The notes beneath the pieces were generated by a model. The model was not told the origin of the DNA, did no database searches, and saw only the letters and a program-made list of their open reading frames with translations. Below, in pieces: positions 8,627-17,338 of a DNA stretch of 64,000 bases. The stretch's first letter is position 1. Each line of letters starts with the position of its first letter. The position numbers were made by a program, and so were the translations under genes. The stretch is taken from positions 7,068,001-7,132,000 of the forward strand of contig NZ_CP133771.1 of NCBI RefSeq assembly GCF_031348265.1, given 5' to 3'. Source of the DNA: Streptomyces collinus. Its GTDB lineage: Bacteria > Actinomycetota > Actinomycetes > Streptomycetales > Streptomycetaceae.

Positions 8627-9231
8627 CCCGCCCGCTCCCAACCCCGCGCGTACCCGAGCAGCGCCCTGGTGCCCAGCCGCGCCCACGGGAAGGGGTCGCC
8701 GGTGGCGGCACGGGCGTCGGTGATGTGCACGCGCACGCGTTCGTCGACGTCCGCGGGGACCGTCTCGGCGATCAGCAGACCCCCGGGGCGCAGCAGCCCG
8801 GCGACCCGCTCCAGCAGGGCACGCGGGTCGCCGCCGATGCCGATGTTGCCGTCCATGAGCAGCACGGTGTCCCAGCGGCCCTCGCCGGGCAGCTGCTCGA
8901 ACACCGACCGCCGCAGCGCCTGGCCCCCGAGCCGAACGGTGTGCTCCACCGCGGCCTCGCTGACGTCGATCCCGAGGGCGGCCCGCCCCCGGGCGGCCAG
9001 TTCGGCCACGAGCCGTCCGGGCCCGCATCCCACGTCCAGCACGGCACCCTCGCACCGGTCCAGCACGTCCCGGTCGACCGGGTCGGCCCCGGCGCACCAG
9101 CGCTCCACCTCCAGCGGCAGCAGCCAGCCGTCCGTGCGCCGCAGGAACAGCGGGCCGCGGCCGGCGCGCAGGGCGGCGTCGTAGGGGTCGGCGGCGGCCC
9201 ACGCCAGGGCGGTCGCGGACGGGGCGCTCAT
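8473..9231 (-). CDS. Class I SAM-dependent methyltransferase
   Basis: 252 residues. Motif I reads VLDVGCGPGRLVAELA, followed by LGIDVSEAAVEH (acidic loop), DTVLLMDGNIGIGGD and LLRPGGLLIAETV, the usual order of a class I Rossmann methyltransferase. The substrate is unknown; small-molecule or lipid-linked sugar methylation fits the neighbours. The ATG at 9231 overlaps the upstream DUF2064 gene stop (ATGA), so it is the third gene of a coupled operon. The Ser/Arg-rich C-terminal tail (roughly the last 50 residues) overlaps the coding 3' end of the convergent membrane gene and may be dispensable. Confidence 0.8.
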   Translation of the reverse strand: MSAPSATALAWAAADPYDAALRAGRGPLFLRRTDGWLLPLEVERWCAGADPVDRDVLDRCEGAVLDVGCGPGRLVAELAARGRAALGIDVSEAAVEHTVRLGGQALRRSVFEQLPGEGRWDTVLLMDGNIGIGGDPRALLERVAGLLRPGGLLIAETVPADVDERVRVHITDARAATGDPFPWARLGTRALLGYARGWERAGQWTAGGRHFAALRSRSSRTTSSSAEPPKRTAVISSQRARNTSAGRPVADR

Positions 9232-9881
9232 CGGGGACCGACCGGGCGCGGGCCCGGCCCGGCGACCGGCCCCCCGGCCGCCGGACACCGGGCCAGCCGC
9301 GCCGCGAAGCGCCCCCGCGGGGCGAGTGCGGCGACGGCGTGGGCATCGGCGGCGGTGTCGACGTCGCGCAGGGGCGGCAGGTCGCGCACCCGCAGTCCGG
9401 CGGCGGACAGCCGCTCCCGCTGCACGGCACCCGTCACCGGCGTCGACATGGGCACGCCCCGCAGCAGAGCGGGGTCCGGGCACGCCAGTCCGAGGGCCCA
9501 GAAGCCGCCGTCCTCCGCCGGGCCGAACCAGGCGTCGCAGCCTGCGAAGTCGACGGTGAGCAGCTCCGGGGTCACCTGCGGGGTGTCCATGCCGATGAGC
9601 AGGGCGGGGCCGGCGCAGCCCGCGAAGGCCTCCGCCAGCCGTTCGTCGAGACCGCCCGCGCACTGCGCCACGACGTCGAAACCCGGCGGCAGCCAGGGGC
9701 CGGGGGCACCGTCGAGCACCAGGACGCGCCGGGTGGCGGGCGTGGCGGCCACGGCGTGCAGCGTGTCCGCGAGGGCCGCTTCGGCCAGTTCGGCCGCCTC
9801 CCCGGGCGTGAACGGCGGCGTGAGCCGTGTCTTCACCCGGCCCGGTCGCGGCTCCTTGGCGATGACGAGGAGCGTGGTCAA
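9228..9881 (-). CDS. DUF2064 / TIGR04282-family glycosyltransferase-like protein
   Basis: 217 residues with the GT-A-like nucleotidyl-binding start TLLVIAKEPRPGRVKTRLTPP, then IGMDTPQVTP and GPAEDGGFWALGL, which define the DUF2064 (rSAM/selenodomain-associated transferase 1) family. The catalytic activity is not established for this branch. The start is a TTG that overlaps the GT2 stop in the quartet TTGA, with AAAGGGGG upstream as the ribosome site. The next in-frame alternatives would lose the conserved N-terminal strand. It is the middle gene of a three-gene operon with a GT2 glycosyltransferase and a methyltransferase. Confidence 0.8.
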   Translation of the reverse strand: MTTLLVIAKEPRPGRVKTRLTPPFTPGEAAELAEAALADTLHAVAATPATRRVLVLDGAPGPWLPPGFDVVAQCAGGLDERLAEAFAGCAGPALLIGMDTPQVTPELLTVDFAGCDAWFGPAEDGGFWALGLACPDPALLRGVPMSTPVTGAVQRERLSAAGLRVRDLPPLRDVDTAADAHAVAALAPRGRFAARLARCPAAGGPVAGPGPRPVGPR

Positions 9882-10594
9882 CGGACGGTCCCCCTTTCGT
9901 GCACGGTGCTTCCCCTCTCGTCCGCGGGCGTTTCGGCCAGCACGCGGCTCATGTCCCGTACGGCCTGCCACGTACCGCGCCACGTCCCCGTCACCTTCGA
10001 GGCCCCCGCACGGGGCAGGTACGGCACGTCGTGCTCGGCGATCCGCCAGCCCGCGTCGGCCGCGCGGACGACCATCTGGAGCGGATAGCCGCTGCGCCGG
10101 TCGCTGAGGCCGAGGGCGAGCAGCGCCTGCCGCCGGGCGGCGCGCAGGGGGCCGAGATCGTGCAGGCGCAGCCCGGTGCGGCGGCGCAGCATCCGGGCGA
10201 GCGCGAGATTGCCGGCCCGGGCATGCGGCGGCCACGCGCCCCGGCCCTGCGGACGCCGCCGCCCGAGCACCAGGTCGGCCCCGCCGTCGCGCACTTCGCG
10301 CACGAAGGGGACCAGGAGCCCCGGGTCGAGGGAGGCGTCGCAGTCGCAGAAGCACACCACGTCGGCGGTGGCGGCCGTCAGTCCGGCGTGGCAGGCCGCG
10401 CCGAAGCCCCGCCGCGGCTCGTGCACCACGGTCGCGCCCCACGCGCGGGCGATGCCGGCCGAGCCGTCCGTGGAACCGTTGTCGACGACGAGTGCGCGCC
10501 AGCCCGGCGGAATCCGTTCGAGCACCCAGGGAAGGGCCTCGGCCTCGTTCAGGCAGGGCAGCACCACGTCGACGTCCGGAGGTGTCATCGTCAC
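9878..10594 (-). CDS. Family 2 glycosyltransferase
   Basis: 238 residues of GT-A fold: DVVLPCLNEAEALPWVLE at the N-terminus, VVDNGSTDGSAGIARAWGA, and a DCDASLDP segment replacing the DXD metal site. This resembles polyprenyl-phosphate mannosyl/glucosyltransferases of the DPM1/GtrB type without their membrane anchor. It would supply an activated sugar for cell-envelope glycans. The GTG at 10594 is chosen because a TAGGGT box lies exactly six bases upstream (leaderless); an ATG two codons later is the alternative. First gene of the operon running down to 8473. Confidence 0.8.
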   Translation of the reverse strand: MTMTPPDVDVVLPCLNEAEALPWVLERIPPGWRALVVDNGSTDGSAGIARAWGATVVHEPRRGFGAACHAGLTAATADVVCFCDCDASLDPGLLVPFVREVRDGGADLVLGRRRPQGRGAWPPHARAGNLALARMLRRRTGLRLHDLGPLRAARRQALLALGLSDRRSGYPLQMVVRAADAGWRIAEHDVPYLPRAGASKVTGTWRGTWQAVRDMSRVLAETPADERGSTVHERGTVR

Positions 10595-10600
10595 GGCTTC

Positions 10601-10606
10601 ACCCTA
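10601..10606 (-). promoter_or_regulatory. -10 box of leaderless promoter for the 10594 gene
   Basis: Minus-strand TAGGGT, six bases before GTG at 10594. It is arranged like the boxes at 6808 and 17221. Confidence 0.6.
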
Positions 10607-10640
10607 CGAACGCGAATCGGGCATACCGGGCCATCACTCC

Positions 10641-10657
10641 TTACGAAACGCGGACGT
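10641..10657 (+). promoter_or_regulatory. Candidate OmpR-type operator (copy 2)
   Basis: TTACGAAACGCGGACGT, a TTACG-N6-GGACG direct repeat with an 11-bp period between the GT2 operon (10594) and the response regulator gene (10717). With flanks it differs from copy 1 by one base over the 20 bp starting at ACGAAACGC. The location suggests autoregulation of the two-component system. Confidence 0.6.
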
Positions 10658-10704
10658 CGGGCGGCCGGAGCGGTGCCCGGCCCCCGCCGGTGGCGGCCTG
10701 GTGC

Positions 10705-10710
10705 CAGGCT
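10705..10710 (+). promoter_or_regulatory. -10 box of leaderless promoter for the 10717 gene
   Basis: CAGGCT (A2 and T6 conserved) six bases before the ATG at 10717. The intervening GGAGGC is too close to the ATG to act as a ribosome site. Confidence 0.45.
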
Positions 10711-10716
10711 GGAGGC

Positions 10717-11456
<740 letters not shown>

Positions 11457-11460
<4 letters not shown>

Positions 11461-12575
11461 CCGTGCGCGACAACCTCCTGATCGCCCTGTACGCCTTCGC
11501 CGGTGCCGCCGCGACAGGGCTGGCGGGGGCGGGCGTACTGCGCCTGATCCGCCGGCGTTCGCTGACCGTCTCGCTCGCGGTGGTGGCGGCGGTCGGCGTC
11601 GTCGCGATGCTCGCGGGCACGCTCGCCGTCGCCTGGGCGATGTTCCTGTCGGCGCACGACCTGACCGTCGTCACGACCGTCGTCGCCATGGCGGCCGTCG
11701 TCTCCCTGGCCACCGCCCTGCTGCTGGGGCGCTGGGTCGTCGCCCGCAGCCGTGAACTCGCCGTGGCGGCGCGCTCCTTCGGCGACGGCGGGGACTTCGC
11801 CGCCCCCGGCGGGCCCGCCACCGCCGAACTCGCCGCGGTGAGCCGGGAGCTGGCGGCCACCAGCGCCAGACTCGCCGAGTCCCGGGAGCGGGAACGTGCC
11901 CTGGAGGCCTCCCGCCGTGAACTCGTCGCCTGGATCTCGCACGACCTGCGGACCCCGCTGGCCGGTCTGCGCGCCATGTCGGAGGCGCTGGAGGACGGCG
12001 TCGCCGCCGACCCCGACCGCTATCTCCGTCAGATGCGGACCGAGGTCGAACGCCTCAACGACATGGTCGGCGACCTCTTCGAGCTCTCCCGCATCCACGC
12101 CGGGACCCTGGCCCTGACCCCCACCCGGATCTCCCTGTACGACCTGGTCGGCGACGCCCTCGCCGGCGTCGACCCCCTCGCCCGCGCGCACGGGGTGCGG
12201 CTGGTGGGCGGCCGGGTCGAGCCGGTGCCGGTGGAGGTGGACGGCAAGGAGATGAGCCGGGTGCTGGGCAACCTGCTGGTCAACGCGATCCGCCGGACTC
12301 CGGCCGACGGCACGGTCGCGATCGCCGCCGAGCGTTCCCCCGAGGGCGTCGTCCTGTCGGTGACGGACGGCTGCGGCGGCATTCCCGAGGAGGACCTGCC
12401 GCGCGTCTTCGACACCGGCTGGCGCGGCACACACGCCCGGACGCCCCCGGCCGGGGCGGGCCTCGGCCTCGCCATCGTGCGCGGCATCGTGGAGGCCCAC
12501 CAGGGCCGGGCCGGTGTACGCAACATCCCCGGGGGCTGCCGCTTCGAGGTGGTGCTGCCGGCGGCGGCTTCGTGA
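11457..12575 (+). CDS. Sensor histidine kinase with HAMP-like linker
   Basis: 372 residues. Two or three membrane segments lie in the first 95 residues (SLAVVAAVGVVAMLAGTLAV, VVTTVVAMAAVVSLATALLL) with a very short extracytoplasmic loop, so the stimulus is probably sensed in or near the membrane. A HAMP-like and coiled region follows. The H box is AWISHDLRTPLAGLRAM with phospho-accepting His162; the N box NLLVNAIRRTP, the G1 box VTDGCGGIP and the G2 box GAGLGLAIV form the ATPase. Its GTG overlaps the response-regulator stop, and its stop is only four bases from the end of the convergent desaturase gene. Confidence 0.9.
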
Positions 12576-12579
12576 CCGA

Positions 12580-13698
12580 TCAGGCCGCGACGAGCTCCTG
12601 CTCACGGTCCGGCGTCGTGACCTTGGGCTTCTTGTTGGGCAGCGAGAGCCGGAAGACCTTGCGCCACGCGGAGAACACCTGCTTGGGAAGCGGCCCGGTG
12701 ACGTACTCCAGCTCGTACTTCTCGAACAGCGCGCGCACCTTCACCGCGACCTCGGCGTACCGGTTGCTCGGCAGGTCCGGGAACAGGTGGTGCTCGATCT
12801 GGTGCGACAGGTTGCCGGTCATGAAGTGCATGGCCTTGCTGCCGCTGATGTTCGCCGAGCCCATCATCTGGCGCAGGTACCACTGGCCGCGCGTCTCGCC
12901 CTTGATCGACCGGCGCTCGAAGACCTGCACGCCCTCGGGGAAGTGGCCGCACATGATCACCGAGTGGGTCCACAGGTTCCGGACCAGGTTGGCGGTGAAC
13001 GTGGCGGCGAGCGTGGGGAGGAACGACGGGCCCGACAGCAGCGGGTGGATCACGTAGTCCTTGAGCACCTGCTTGCGGATCTTTCGGCCCACGTCCTTGG
13101 CCCGCGCGCGGAACTCCGGGTTCTTGCGGCGGCGCTTGTTCAGGTTCTTGCCGAGCTCCAGGTCGTACGCTGCGATGCCGTACTCGAAGAAGCAGGCGTT
13201 GATGAAATTCCACAGCGGCTGGCCGAGGTGGAACGGGTGCCACTTCTGGTCCTCGTCGACGCGCATGATGCCGTAGCCGAGGTCGTTGTCCTTGCCGATC
13301 ACGTTGGTGTACGTGTGGTGCAGCTCGTTGTGCGAGTGCTTCCACTGATCAGCCGGCGAGACGTGATCCCAGTCCCAGGTGGTGGAGTGGATCTTCGGGT
13401 CCCGCATCCAGTCCCACTGGCCGTGCAGGATGTTGTGGCCGATCTCCATGTTGTCCATGATCTTCGCCACGGACAGACCGGCGGTGCCGATCAGCCACGC
13501 GGGCGGGAAGAACGAGAACAGCAGCACGCCCCTGCTGACCAGCTCGAGCTTGCGCTGCGCCGAGATGACCTTGCGGATGTAGGCGGCGTCCTTCTCGCCA
13601 CGGCCGGCGATCACCTCGTCGCGGATCGCGTCCAGCTCGCGGCCCAGTTCCTCGATCTGCTCCGCGGTCAGGTGGGCGGTGGGGTCGATGGCGGTCAA
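12580..13698 (-). CDS. Membrane fatty-acid (acyl-CoA) desaturase
   Basis: 372 residues with the three histidine boxes of the membrane di-iron desaturases: GHNILHGQWDW (His88, His92), HSHNELHHTYTN (123-128) and NLSHQIEHHLFP near residue 305. Hydrophobic stretches flank the boxes. It inserts a cis double bond into acyl chains to tune membrane fluidity. Electrons should come from the ferredoxin-reductase-type protein encoded nine bases upstream in the same operon; the pair matches the mycobacterial DesA3/Rv3230c arrangement. The divergent PucR-type gene is a plausible regulator. Confidence 0.92.
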   Translation of the reverse strand: MTAIDPTAHLTAEQIEELGRELDAIRDEVIAGRGEKDAAYIRKVISAQRKLELVSRGVLLFSFFPPAWLIGTAGLSVAKIMDNMEIGHNILHGQWDWMRDPKIHSTTWDWDHVSPADQWKHSHNELHHTYTNVIGKDNDLGYGIMRVDEDQKWHPFHLGQPLWNFINACFFEYGIAAYDLELGKNLNKRRRKNPEFRARAKDVGRKIRKQVLKDYVIHPLLSGPSFLPTLAATFTANLVRNLWTHSVIMCGHFPEGVQVFERRSIKGETRGQWYLRQMMGSANISGSKAMHFMTGNLSHQIEHHLFPDLPSNRYAEVAVKVRALFEKYELEYVTGPLPKQVFSAWRKVFRLSLPNKKPKVTTPDREQELVAA

Positions 13699-13707
13699 GG
13701 TGTGTTC

Positions 13708-14763
13708 CTACCGTTCGATGTCGCAAGGGCCCGCCGCGGCGGACACACAGGTCTGGATGAGGACGCCCGGCTCGGCCTCGGTGATCTCGCCGGTGCGCAG
13801 GTCGCGGACGGCACCCGCCTTGAGCGGCGTGACGCAGCCGAAGCAGATGCCCATGCGGCACCCGGAGGGCATGAGCACGCCGGCCTCCTCGCCGACGTCC
13901 AGCAACGGCGTGGCGCCGTCCGCGTCGACGGTCTTGCCGGTGGTGCTGAACGTGACCTCGCCGCCGACGCCGGCGGCGACGATGCCGGGGCGGAAGCGCT
14001 CGGTGTGCAGGCGCTCCGGTACGCCGTGCTCTCTCCAGTGCTCTTCGGCGGCGTCGAGCAGGCCCGCGGGCCCGCAGGCCCAGGTCTCGCGCTCGGCCCA
14101 GTCGGGCACGAGTTCGTCGAGACGGCCGATGTCGAGCACACCGTCCGTGTCGGTGTGCACCTCGGTGAGCCGCAGCTTCTTGTCCGCTACCAGCCCGTGC
14201 AGTTCGTTGCGGAAGATCACGTCCTGTGGTTGTGGTGCGCAGTGGACCATGACGACGTCGTCGAACTCGGTGTCACGCAGCATGCCCATCACGGGCGTGA
14301 TGCCGCTGCCGGCCGTCAGGTAGAGCACCTTGGCGGGCTTGGCCCGCGGCAGCACGAAGTCACCGGTCGCCTGGTCGAGCTGGATCAGCGTGCCCGGTTT
14401 CACCCGGCGGACCAGGTGGTTGCTGACCTTGCCGTCCGGGATCGCCTTCACGGTGATCGTGACGCGGCCGTCCCGGCGGTCTGTCGGCGAGGTGAGCGAG
14501 TAGGCACGCCACAGGCGCACCCCGTCGACGTCGACCCCGATCCGCACGTACTGGCCGGCCGTGTGGCCGCGCCAGCCCCGCCCCGGCCTGATCACGAGGG
14601 TCGCGGCGTCACGCGTCTCGGGGTGGACGGCCTCGATGCGCCCACGCAGGTCAGCGCCCGCACGCAGCGGGCTGACCAGGTCGAGATAGTCCGACGGCAG
14701 GAGCGGCGTCGTGGCCATCTCCAGCAGTTTCCAAGCCCTGCTGCGGAGGGCTGCACTCGTCAT
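13708..14763 (-). CDS. Ferredoxin reductase with 2Fe-2S domain, desaturase electron donor
   Basis: 351 residues. The FAD domain carries the RAYSLTSP signature, the NAD(P) domain carries LYLTAGSGITPVMGML and WACGPAGLLDAAEEHW, and the C-terminal plant-type 2Fe-2S domain has cysteines in GCRMGICFGC plus a distal QTC. This order (FNR-like module, then ferredoxin) is the desaturase/oxygenase reductase architecture. It would pass electrons from NADPH to the di-iron desaturase next door. A CAAGCT box sits six bases before the ATG, so the mRNA may be leaderless. Confidence 0.9.
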   Translation of the reverse strand: MTSAALRSRAWKLLEMATTPLLPSDYLDLVSPLRAGADLRGRIEAVHPETRDAATLVIRPGRGWRGHTAGQYVRIGVDVDGVRLWRAYSLTSPTDRRDGRVTITVKAIPDGKVSNHLVRRVKPGTLIQLDQATGDFVLPRAKPAKVLYLTAGSGITPVMGMLRDTEFDDVVMVHCAPQPQDVIFRNELHGLVADKKLRLTEVHTDTDGVLDIGRLDELVPDWAERETWACGPAGLLDAAEEHWREHGVPERLHTERFRPGIVAAGVGGEVTFSTTGKTVDADGATPLLDVGEEAGVLMPSGCRMGICFGCVTPLKAGAVRDLRTGEITEAEPGVLIQTCVSAAAGPCDIER

Positions 14764-14794
14764 GACTCCAGCTTGCTGCGCCGCAAGGCGTAAA

Positions 14795-14846
14795 GTCCTG
14801 ACCGCAGGACGTAAATCTGGTCGGCTGAATTGTTCGCAGGGAACAA
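14795..14846. promoter_or_regulatory. Two inverted repeats between desaturase operon and PucR-type gene
   Basis: GTCCTG-accg-CAGGAC (14795-14810), flanked on both sides by GTAAA, is followed by TTGTTC-gcagg-GAACAA (14830-14846), which ends three bases before the PucR-type ATG and covers its ribosome site. They fill an 86-bp divergent control region. The downstream regulator is the obvious candidate binder, for control of both itself and the desaturase operon. Confidence 0.5.
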
Positions 14847-14849
14847 AAG

Positions 14850-15989
14850 ATGAGTCATGTAATCCGCAGAGCCAGCGAGCTGGCCCTGGACGAGACGACG
14901 GTCACCGCACTGCGGGCCGCGGTGAAGACCACCGCCGACGAGGTCGTCCAGGCGATCATCGATGAGGTCCCCCCTTACGCCAACGCCCTTTCGGGCAGCA
15001 TGGGCGGCACCATCCGCCGAGCCGTCCGCACCGCGCTGGGGCACTACCTGGACCTCGCGAGCGGCAACGCCACGGGCGGCGACGGCGGTGACGCGGCCTA
15101 CGAGCTGGGCCGCGGCGAGGTGCGCGACGGCCGTTCCATGGACGCACTGCTCAGCGCCTACCGCGTCGGCGCCCGCGTGGCCTGGCGATGCCTGGCCGCC
15201 GGTGCCGTACCGGCAGGTCTGCCCGCCGCCGAGGTCGCCAAGTTCGCCGAGCTGACCTTCGCCTACATCGATGAGCTCTCCGCCGCGAGCGCCGCGGGCC
15301 ATGCCGACGAACTGGCCGCCCGGGGCCGGGACCACGAGCGCCACTTGGAACACCTGGCCCGCGACCTCCTCGCCGGCGCGAGCCCGGACGTGCTGCTGGC
15401 CTCTGCTCAACGGGCCGGGTGGCAGCCCCCCGTTTCACTGACCGCGGTCCTGCTGCCCGCCGCCCAGGCCCGGCCTGCCTACCGCACGCTCGACCCGAGC
15501 ACCCTCTTCCTCGACGATCTGCCGGACGCCACCGGTGTGCTGCTCGTCCCGGACGCCGACCGGTCACATCTCCTGCGGCGCCTGACCGACCGCACCGCCG
15601 TGGTCGGCCCGGCCCGGCCATGGACTCGTGCGTCCGCCTCGTACGCACGAGCCGCACGCGCGCGCTCCCTCTCCTCCGATATCCGCGATACCGAGGACCA
15701 CCTGCCCGAGCTGGTACTGAGCGCCGACATGGAGGCGTTCGCAGACCTGCGTGCCCGAGCCCTCGCACCGTTGCGGACCTTGCCCGTCGCGACCGCGCGG
15801 CGGCTGGAGGAGACGTTGCGGGCGTGGCTGCTGCACCAGGGCAGGCGGGAGGAGGTGGCGGCGGCGTTGTTCGTCCACCCCCAGACGGTCCGGTACCGGA
15901 TGGCGCAGCTGCGGGAGCTGTTTCCGGATCTCGCATCGCCACACCGGGTGCTTGAACTGACGCTGGCGGTCGGCCTTGGGGCCGACTGA
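14850..15989 (+). CDS. PucR-family helix-turn-helix regulator
   Basis: 379 residues. The N-terminal 150 residues are helical and resemble the RsbRD-like sensor domain that precedes PucR effector domains. The centre is a degenerate GGDEF-like fold (VLLPAAQARPAYRTLD...). The C-terminus HQGRREEVAAALFVHPQTVRYRMAQLRELF is the characteristic PucR HTH_30. It diverges from the desaturase/reductase operon with inverted repeats in between, so it likely controls membrane-lipid desaturation. Nothing in the sequence shows what it senses. Confidence 0.85.
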   Translation: MSHVIRRASELALDETTVTALRAAVKTTADEVVQAIIDEVPPYANALSGSMGGTIRRAVRTALGHYLDLASGNATGGDGGDAAYELGRGEVRDGRSMDALLSAYRVGARVAWRCLAAGAVPAGLPAAEVAKFAELTFAYIDELSAASAAGHADELAARGRDHERHLEHLARDLLAGASPDVLLASAQRAGWQPPVSLTAVLLPAAQARPAYRTLDPSTLFLDDLPDATGVLLVPDADRSHLLRRLTDRTAVVGPARPWTRASASYARAARARSLSSDIRDTEDHLPELVLSADMEAFADLRARALAPLRTLPVATARRLEETLRAWLLHQGRREEVAAALFVHPQTVRYRMAQLRELFPDLASPHRVLELTLAVGLGAD

Positions 15990-16212
15990 CGCGTACGTCG
16001 ACCGTCCACGACCGCGTCCGCGAGCGGTCCAGGAATCGCGCCTCGTACTCGGCGTCATGAGCCGGCTCGTACGGCCCGGGCAAGGGCGGTAGGGGAGAGC
16101 TGAGACCGGGGGTCGCTGCTGCGCCGCCTGAGACACTGTGGGGCTGAGACACCCTCACAGGTCACATGACGCGGTCCAGCCCGGTGTTCGCCGGCAGCTG
16201 CGCGAGGGCCGC

Positions 16213-17214
16213 CTACGCGCCCCGCATCCCCGCCCGCGCGAACTCCGTCATGCCCTCCTCGAAGCCGACCGCCGGCTTCCAGCCCAGCTCCGCCCGCAGC
16301 CGCGAAGAGTCCGCGGTGATGTGTCGTACGTCCCCGAGCCGGTACTCACCCGTGACGACCGGCTCGGGTCCGCCGTGCGCGGCGGCCAGCGCCCGGGCCA
16401 TCGCGCCGACGGTGTTCGGGGTACCGCTTCCGGTGTTGTACACGGTGAGCGCGCCCGGGGCGGCCTCCGCCTCCAGCGCCACGGCGTTCGCCGCTGCCAC
16501 GTCCCGGACGTGCACGAAGTCCCTGCGCTGCCGCCCGTCCTCGAACACCCGCGGGGCCTCGCCCCGGGCGAGCGCCGAGCGGAAGAAGGAGGCCACCCCG
16601 GCGTAGGGGGTGTCCCGGGGCATGCCCGGCCCGTACACGTTGTGGTAGCGCAGCGACATCGCCGACCCGCCGGTGCAGCGGGCCCAGGCGGCGGCCAGAT
16701 GCTCCTGGGCGAGCTTGGTCGACGCGTACACGTTCCGCGGATCGGCCGGGGCGTCCTCGCCTACCAGGCCGGGGGAGAGGTCCGCTCCGCACACCGGGCA
16801 CGGCGGCTCGAACCGGCCCGCGTCGAGCGCGGCCACGGCCCGTGGCCCGGGCCTCACCACCCCGTGCCGCGCACACGCGTACCCTCCCTCGCCGTAGACG
16901 ACCATCGATCCGGCGAGCACGAGGGTCGCCACGCCCGTCTCCGCCATGGCCGCGAGCAGCACGGCCGTCCCCAGGTCGTTGTGCGCGACGTAGTCCGCCG
17001 CGTCGGCGACCCCGTCGCCGAGCCCGACCATCGCGGCCTGGTGGCACACGGCGTCCACACCGGTCAGGGCGCGGCGCACGGCTGCGGGGTCCCGCACGTC
17101 CGCAGCAGGATCCTCCCGTACGTCGAACACGACCGCTTCGTGCCCCCGCTTCCGCAGGGTGGTGACCACATGGGACCCGATGAACCCGGCACCGCCGGTG
17201 ACCAGTACGCGCAT
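16213..17214 (-). CDS. NAD-dependent epimerase/dehydratase (extended SDR) with Cys-rich insert
   Basis: 333 residues. The Rossmann start is VTGGAGFIGSHVV, the active-site serine lies in LAGSMVVYGEG, and the catalytic pair is in VYASTK. RDFVHVRDVAAA and YNTGSG are extended-SDR landmarks. It would epimerise or dehydrate a nucleotide sugar for the envelope glycan genes of the 5.4-12.6 kb cluster. Between the serine and YxxxK lies an insert of about 45 residues with YACARHG and EPPCPVCGADL, which looks like a small zinc-binding knuckle and is not needed for the SDR fold. A leaderless promoter and a regulator repeat precede the ATG. Confidence 0.85.
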   Translation of the reverse strand: MRVLVTGGAGFIGSHVVTTLRKRGHEAVVFDVREDPAADVRDPAAVRRALTGVDAVCHQAAMVGLGDGVADAADYVAHNDLGTAVLLAAMAETGVATLVLAGSMVVYGEGGYACARHGVVRPGPRAVAALDAGRFEPPCPVCGADLSPGLVGEDAPADPRNVYASTKLAQEHLAAAWARCTGGSAMSLRYHNVYGPGMPRDTPYAGVASFFRSALARGEAPRVFEDGRQRRDFVHVRDVAAANAVALEAEAAPGALTVYNTGSGTPNTVGAMARALAAAHGGPEPVVTGEYRLGDVRHITADSSRLRAELGWKPAVGFEEGMTEFARAGMRGA

Positions 17215-17220
17215 ACGGGC

Positions 17221-17226
17221 ACGCTA
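17221..17226 (-). promoter_or_regulatory. -10 box of leaderless promoter for the 17214 gene
   Basis: Minus-strand TAGCGT, six bases before the ATG. It is the same hexamer and spacing as at 6808. Confidence 0.6.
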
Positions 17227-17263
17227 GGCGCCGGCCGGCGCCGGCCCACGGGAACGCGGCCGT

Positions 17264-17280
17264 ACGTCATGACTCCGTAA
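17264..17280 (-). promoter_or_regulatory. Candidate OmpR-type operator (copy 3)
   Basis: Minus-strand TTACGGAGTCATGACGT (TTACG-N6-TGACG, 11-bp period). Its 3' end is 50 bases from the epimerase start, exactly the distance seen for copy 1 and the 6801 gene. It also lies upstream of the divergent flavodoxin-like gene. Confidence 0.5.
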
Positions 17281-17338
17281 GACGGGTACGGGTGTGCCGA
17301 AACGCAACAAACCGGACCCGACGCGAGACCCTGCCCCC

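Noticed and set aside
12514..14793. A 759-residue plus-strand open frame
   Set aside because: It is antisense to the desaturase and reductase genes, which carry all family motifs, and it also overlaps the kinase end.
15990..16212. A gene between the PucR-type gene and the epimerase
   Set aside because: Only chance frames without ribosome sites are present in this 223-bp convergent gap.
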